14,322 nucleotides of DNA from Candidatus Bathyarchaeota archaeon (GTDB lineage: Archaea; Thermoproteota; Bathyarchaeia; Bathyarchaeales; Bathycorpusculaceae). Positions 12,746 through 14,322 of the stretch are shown piece by piece; position 1 is the first letter of the stretch; every line of letters starts with the position of its first letter. The notes under the pieces are model-generated. The model was given only the letters and a program-made list of their open reading frames with translations, did no database searches and was not told the DNA's origin. Where the stretch lies: positions 1 through 14,322 of the forward strand of contig DAOUTL010000016.1 in the NCBI GenBank assembly GCA_030626685.1, read 5' to 3'. The position numbers were made by a program, and so were the translations under genes.

Positions 12746-13948
12746 TTGAAGGCTTTCAGTTTTGTTCACGCTGCGGATTTGCATTTGGGCTATTCGCAGT
12801 ACGGCTTAGAAGCTAGACGCGAAGACTTTGATAGGGCCTTTCAAGAATTGGTTGATAAAACGATTGCGTTGAAGCCTGATTTCATGATTATTGCCGGGGA
12901 TTTGTTCCATCACGCACGTCCATCGAACGTTACCTTAGAAAACACAATTAGAAACTTTAGTCGCTTGCGCGAAGCCGGGGTTCCGGTTTTAACTGTTGAC
13001 GGGTCGCATGATTCAGCGCCTAATGTTGTTACCGGCACCATTTTGAATCCTTTGGATAGTGCCGGGCTGATTTATCACCTGCCAAGGCATGAGGGAGCTT
13101 GCTGGCGGAAGCCGGACTGCTGCTATGTCTATGGCGTACCAAACTTCAGAACCAAGCGCAAAACTGAAGATTTGCTTCCGGCTTTTATGGAACAAAAAAA
13201 GCCGACACCAGACCCCACATTGTTCAACATTTTCGTTTTCCACATGGCTTTAGACCTTCCAAGCGTTACGCCCCCATACATGGAGGCTGAGGCTCCGCCT
13301 GAGCTTATACCTGAAGGCTTCGACTATTATGCTGCTGGACATGTGCACAAACCCTATAAGGGGAAGTTTAAAACAGGACTGCTAGTCTATAGCGGATGCA
13401 CTGAAACCGTCAATTATGATGAAGCTAAGATTAAGAAAGGCTTCTACTATGTTAAGGTGGACGAAAGAGGGGCAGTTTCACCAGAGTTTATAGAGCTTGA
13501 ATCTCCACGCAGATTCGTTGTTTTAGAGCAAGACTTCACGGGTGTGACTCCTTCGAAAATTACGGAGCTAACTGTTCAACTGGTAAAAGGAGCCGATGAG
13601 AACGGGGTAACGATAATTCCTGTGTTGAAAGGGGTTTTGCCTGCTGAGGCAAGTCGTGCAGAAGTGGATGTCGGTAAGATTAGGAATGCTGCTGAGAGAG
13701 CCTTGCTTGTGCATCCCGTTGTTTTACTGCGTGAAAGTGAGGTTTCAGAGGAAGTTGTTCGTTCGATATTCGAAAGCGAATTTAAGGATTTGAAAACGAA
13801 GGCTTTCGAATACTTCTTGCAGATTTTTTCTGAACGTTACAGCCGTGAAGAAGCCGAAAAAATAGCCCGCGTAGCAGTCAGCCTAATTGAACCACTAACC
13901 AAAAAGCAGGAAGAAAAAGTGAAACAAACTTTAGAGGAGCTTCTGTGA
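12746..13948 (+). CDS. mre11: Mre11, DNA double-strand break repair nuclease
   Basis: Role: with Rad50 it forms the Mre11-Rad50 complex that tethers and resects DNA ends. Seen: 400 residues. The metallophosphoesterase domain (about 1-245) carries D11-x-H13 (AADLHLG), D52 (AGDLFHHARP), the GNHD-position motif G86-S87-H88-D89, H166 (FHMALD) and H199-x-H201 (GHVHKP). The capping and Rad50-binding part follows; the C-terminal helices (about 345-400) are highly charged. Odd point: the metal-binding Asn of GNHD is Ser here. Start: TTG 12746 is closely preceded by GGAGGGAAGGAG, a very strong ribosome site. The stop overlaps the rad50 ATG by one base (TGATG), so the two are translationally coupled. 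Confidence 0.95.
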   Translation: MKAFSFVHAADLHLGYSQYGLEARREDFDRAFQELVDKTIALKPDFMIIAGDLFHHARPSNVTLENTIRNFSRLREAGVPVLTVDGSHDSAPNVVTGTILNPLDSAGLIYHLPRHEGACWRKPDCCYVYGVPNFRTKRKTEDLLPAFMEQKKPTPDPTLFNIFVFHMALDLPSVTPPYMEAEAPPELIPEGFDYYAAGHVHKPYKGKFKTGLLVYSGCTETVNYDEAKIKKGFYYVKVDERGAVSPEFIELESPRRFVVLEQDFTGVTPSKITELTVQLVKGADENGVTIIPVLKGVLPAEASRAEVDVGKIRNAAERALLVHPVVLLRESEVSEEVVRSIFESEFKDLKTKAFEYFLQIFSERYSREEAEKIARVAVSLIEPLTKKQEEKVKQTLEELL

Positions 13949-14322
13949 TGAGAATTGAAATCGTTCAACTAGAAAACATCCGCTCTCATGTGAAATCAAC
14001 CGTGCCCTTCGCAAGAGGCTTCAACTGTCTTGTCGGCGGTTTAGGCTGTGGAAAATCCAGCATTCTATACGCTATAGACTTCGCGTTGTTTGGAGAACCC
14101 CTTGGCAGAAGCTACGATTATTTGCTACGTGAAGGCGAAGACAGCGGAAAAGTTACGGTTCAATTTACTCAAGATGGGAAGAGCTACAAAATATCACGTG
14201 GGCTAAAAAGGCGTGGAAATGGCATAAGCCAAAACTTTGATGAACTGAAACTTTTCGAAGGCGAAAACCTAATGGCAAGCGTAAAAAGCGACGCGGTAGC
14301 CGAGCAACTTAAGGCGATAACG
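13948..14322 (+). CDS. rad50: Rad50 ATPase, N-terminal fragment (runs off the right edge)
   Basis: Role: SMC-like ATPase partner of Mre11. Seen: 125 codons, open to the window end. The N-terminus (MRIEIVQLENIRSH) is the usual first strand of Rad50/SMC proteins. The Walker A loop is G30-G-L-G33-C-G35-K36-S37-S followed by ILYAIDFALFGEP. The later lobe has VTVQFTQDGKSYKISRGLKR. The Q-loop, coiled coils, zinc hook, signature motif and Walker B lie beyond the window. Start ATG 13948 has GAGGAG eight bases upstream, inside the end of mre11, and overlaps the mre11 stop by one base. Order and coupling are the standard archaeal mre11-rad50 arrangement. Confidence 0.95.
   Translation, partial: MRIEIVQLENIRSHVKSTVPFARGFNCLVGGLGCGKSSILYAIDFALFGEPLGRSYDYLLREGEDSGKVTVQFTQDGKSYKISRGLKRRGNGISQNFDELKLFEGENLMASVKSDAVAEQLKAIT

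Noticed and set aside
1..14322. CRISPR arrays, tRNA or rRNA genes, insertion sequences, defence or toxin-antitoxin modules
   Set aside because: Looked for repeated spacers, clover-leaf arms, transposase-like proteins and terminal inverted repeats; none seen. The gaps between genes are all under 300 bases and look like promoters.

Overview
The window comes from an archaeon. Evidence: an ether-lipid glycerol-1-phosphate dehydrogenase, a 20S proteasome beta subunit, the KH/beta-CASP transcription termination nuclease aCPSF1 (FttA), an archaeal Sm-like protein, ribosomal proteins eL37 and uS10, Mre11-Rad50, and TATA-type promoters in front of most genes. An archaeal SepF homologue points to an FtsZ-dividing lineage rather than an ESCRT-dividing crenarchaeon. 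The protein flavour suggests the Bathyarchaeia/Thermoproteota area, but that placement is an inference without any database comparison. The DNA is moderately AT-rich, densely packed and uses many TTG and GTG starts. I see no rRNA, tRNA, CRISPR array, insertion sequence or prophage.

Layout. Bases 1-2345 are the least conserved part: the N-terminal end of an MFS transporter, a 71-residue two-helix membrane protein, a 403-residue membrane protein of unknown function, and a small helix-hairpin-helix-like protein whose 5' end looks frameshifted. Bases 2461-5590 hold a MazG-like protein with altered acidic residues, a small MscS channel, a long-type FKBP prolyl isomerase and glycerol-1-phosphate dehydrogenase. 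Bases 5700-8726 carry proteasome beta and aCPSF1 as an overlapping pair, with SepF convergent and overlapping the aCPSF1 3' end by 20 bp. Bases 8836-10468 have a PUA (MCT-1/Tma20-like) protein divergent from an LSm-eL37 operon, followed by an unrecognised 203-residue protein. Bases 10616-12588 contain a HAD phosphatase, uS10 and an AN1 zinc finger fused to a site-2 (M50) protease. The right end, 12746-14322, is mre11 followed by the start of rad50.

Functionally this is mostly housekeeping: protein quality control (proteasome, FKBP, membrane protease), RNA processing and termination (aCPSF1, LSm), translation (uS10, eL37, PUA protein), lipid synthesis, division and double-strand break repair. 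No clearly new multi-gene system is evident. The best leads are the unknown membrane-protein pair at 478-1958, the 203-residue orphan, the Asn-to-Ser change in the Mre11 GNHD motif, the degenerate MazG-like protein, and the unusually tight convergent gene ends next to the termination-factor gene. No stretch longer than 300 bases lacks a gene; the largest gap (218-477) contains the MFS promoter and one unconvincing small reading frame.
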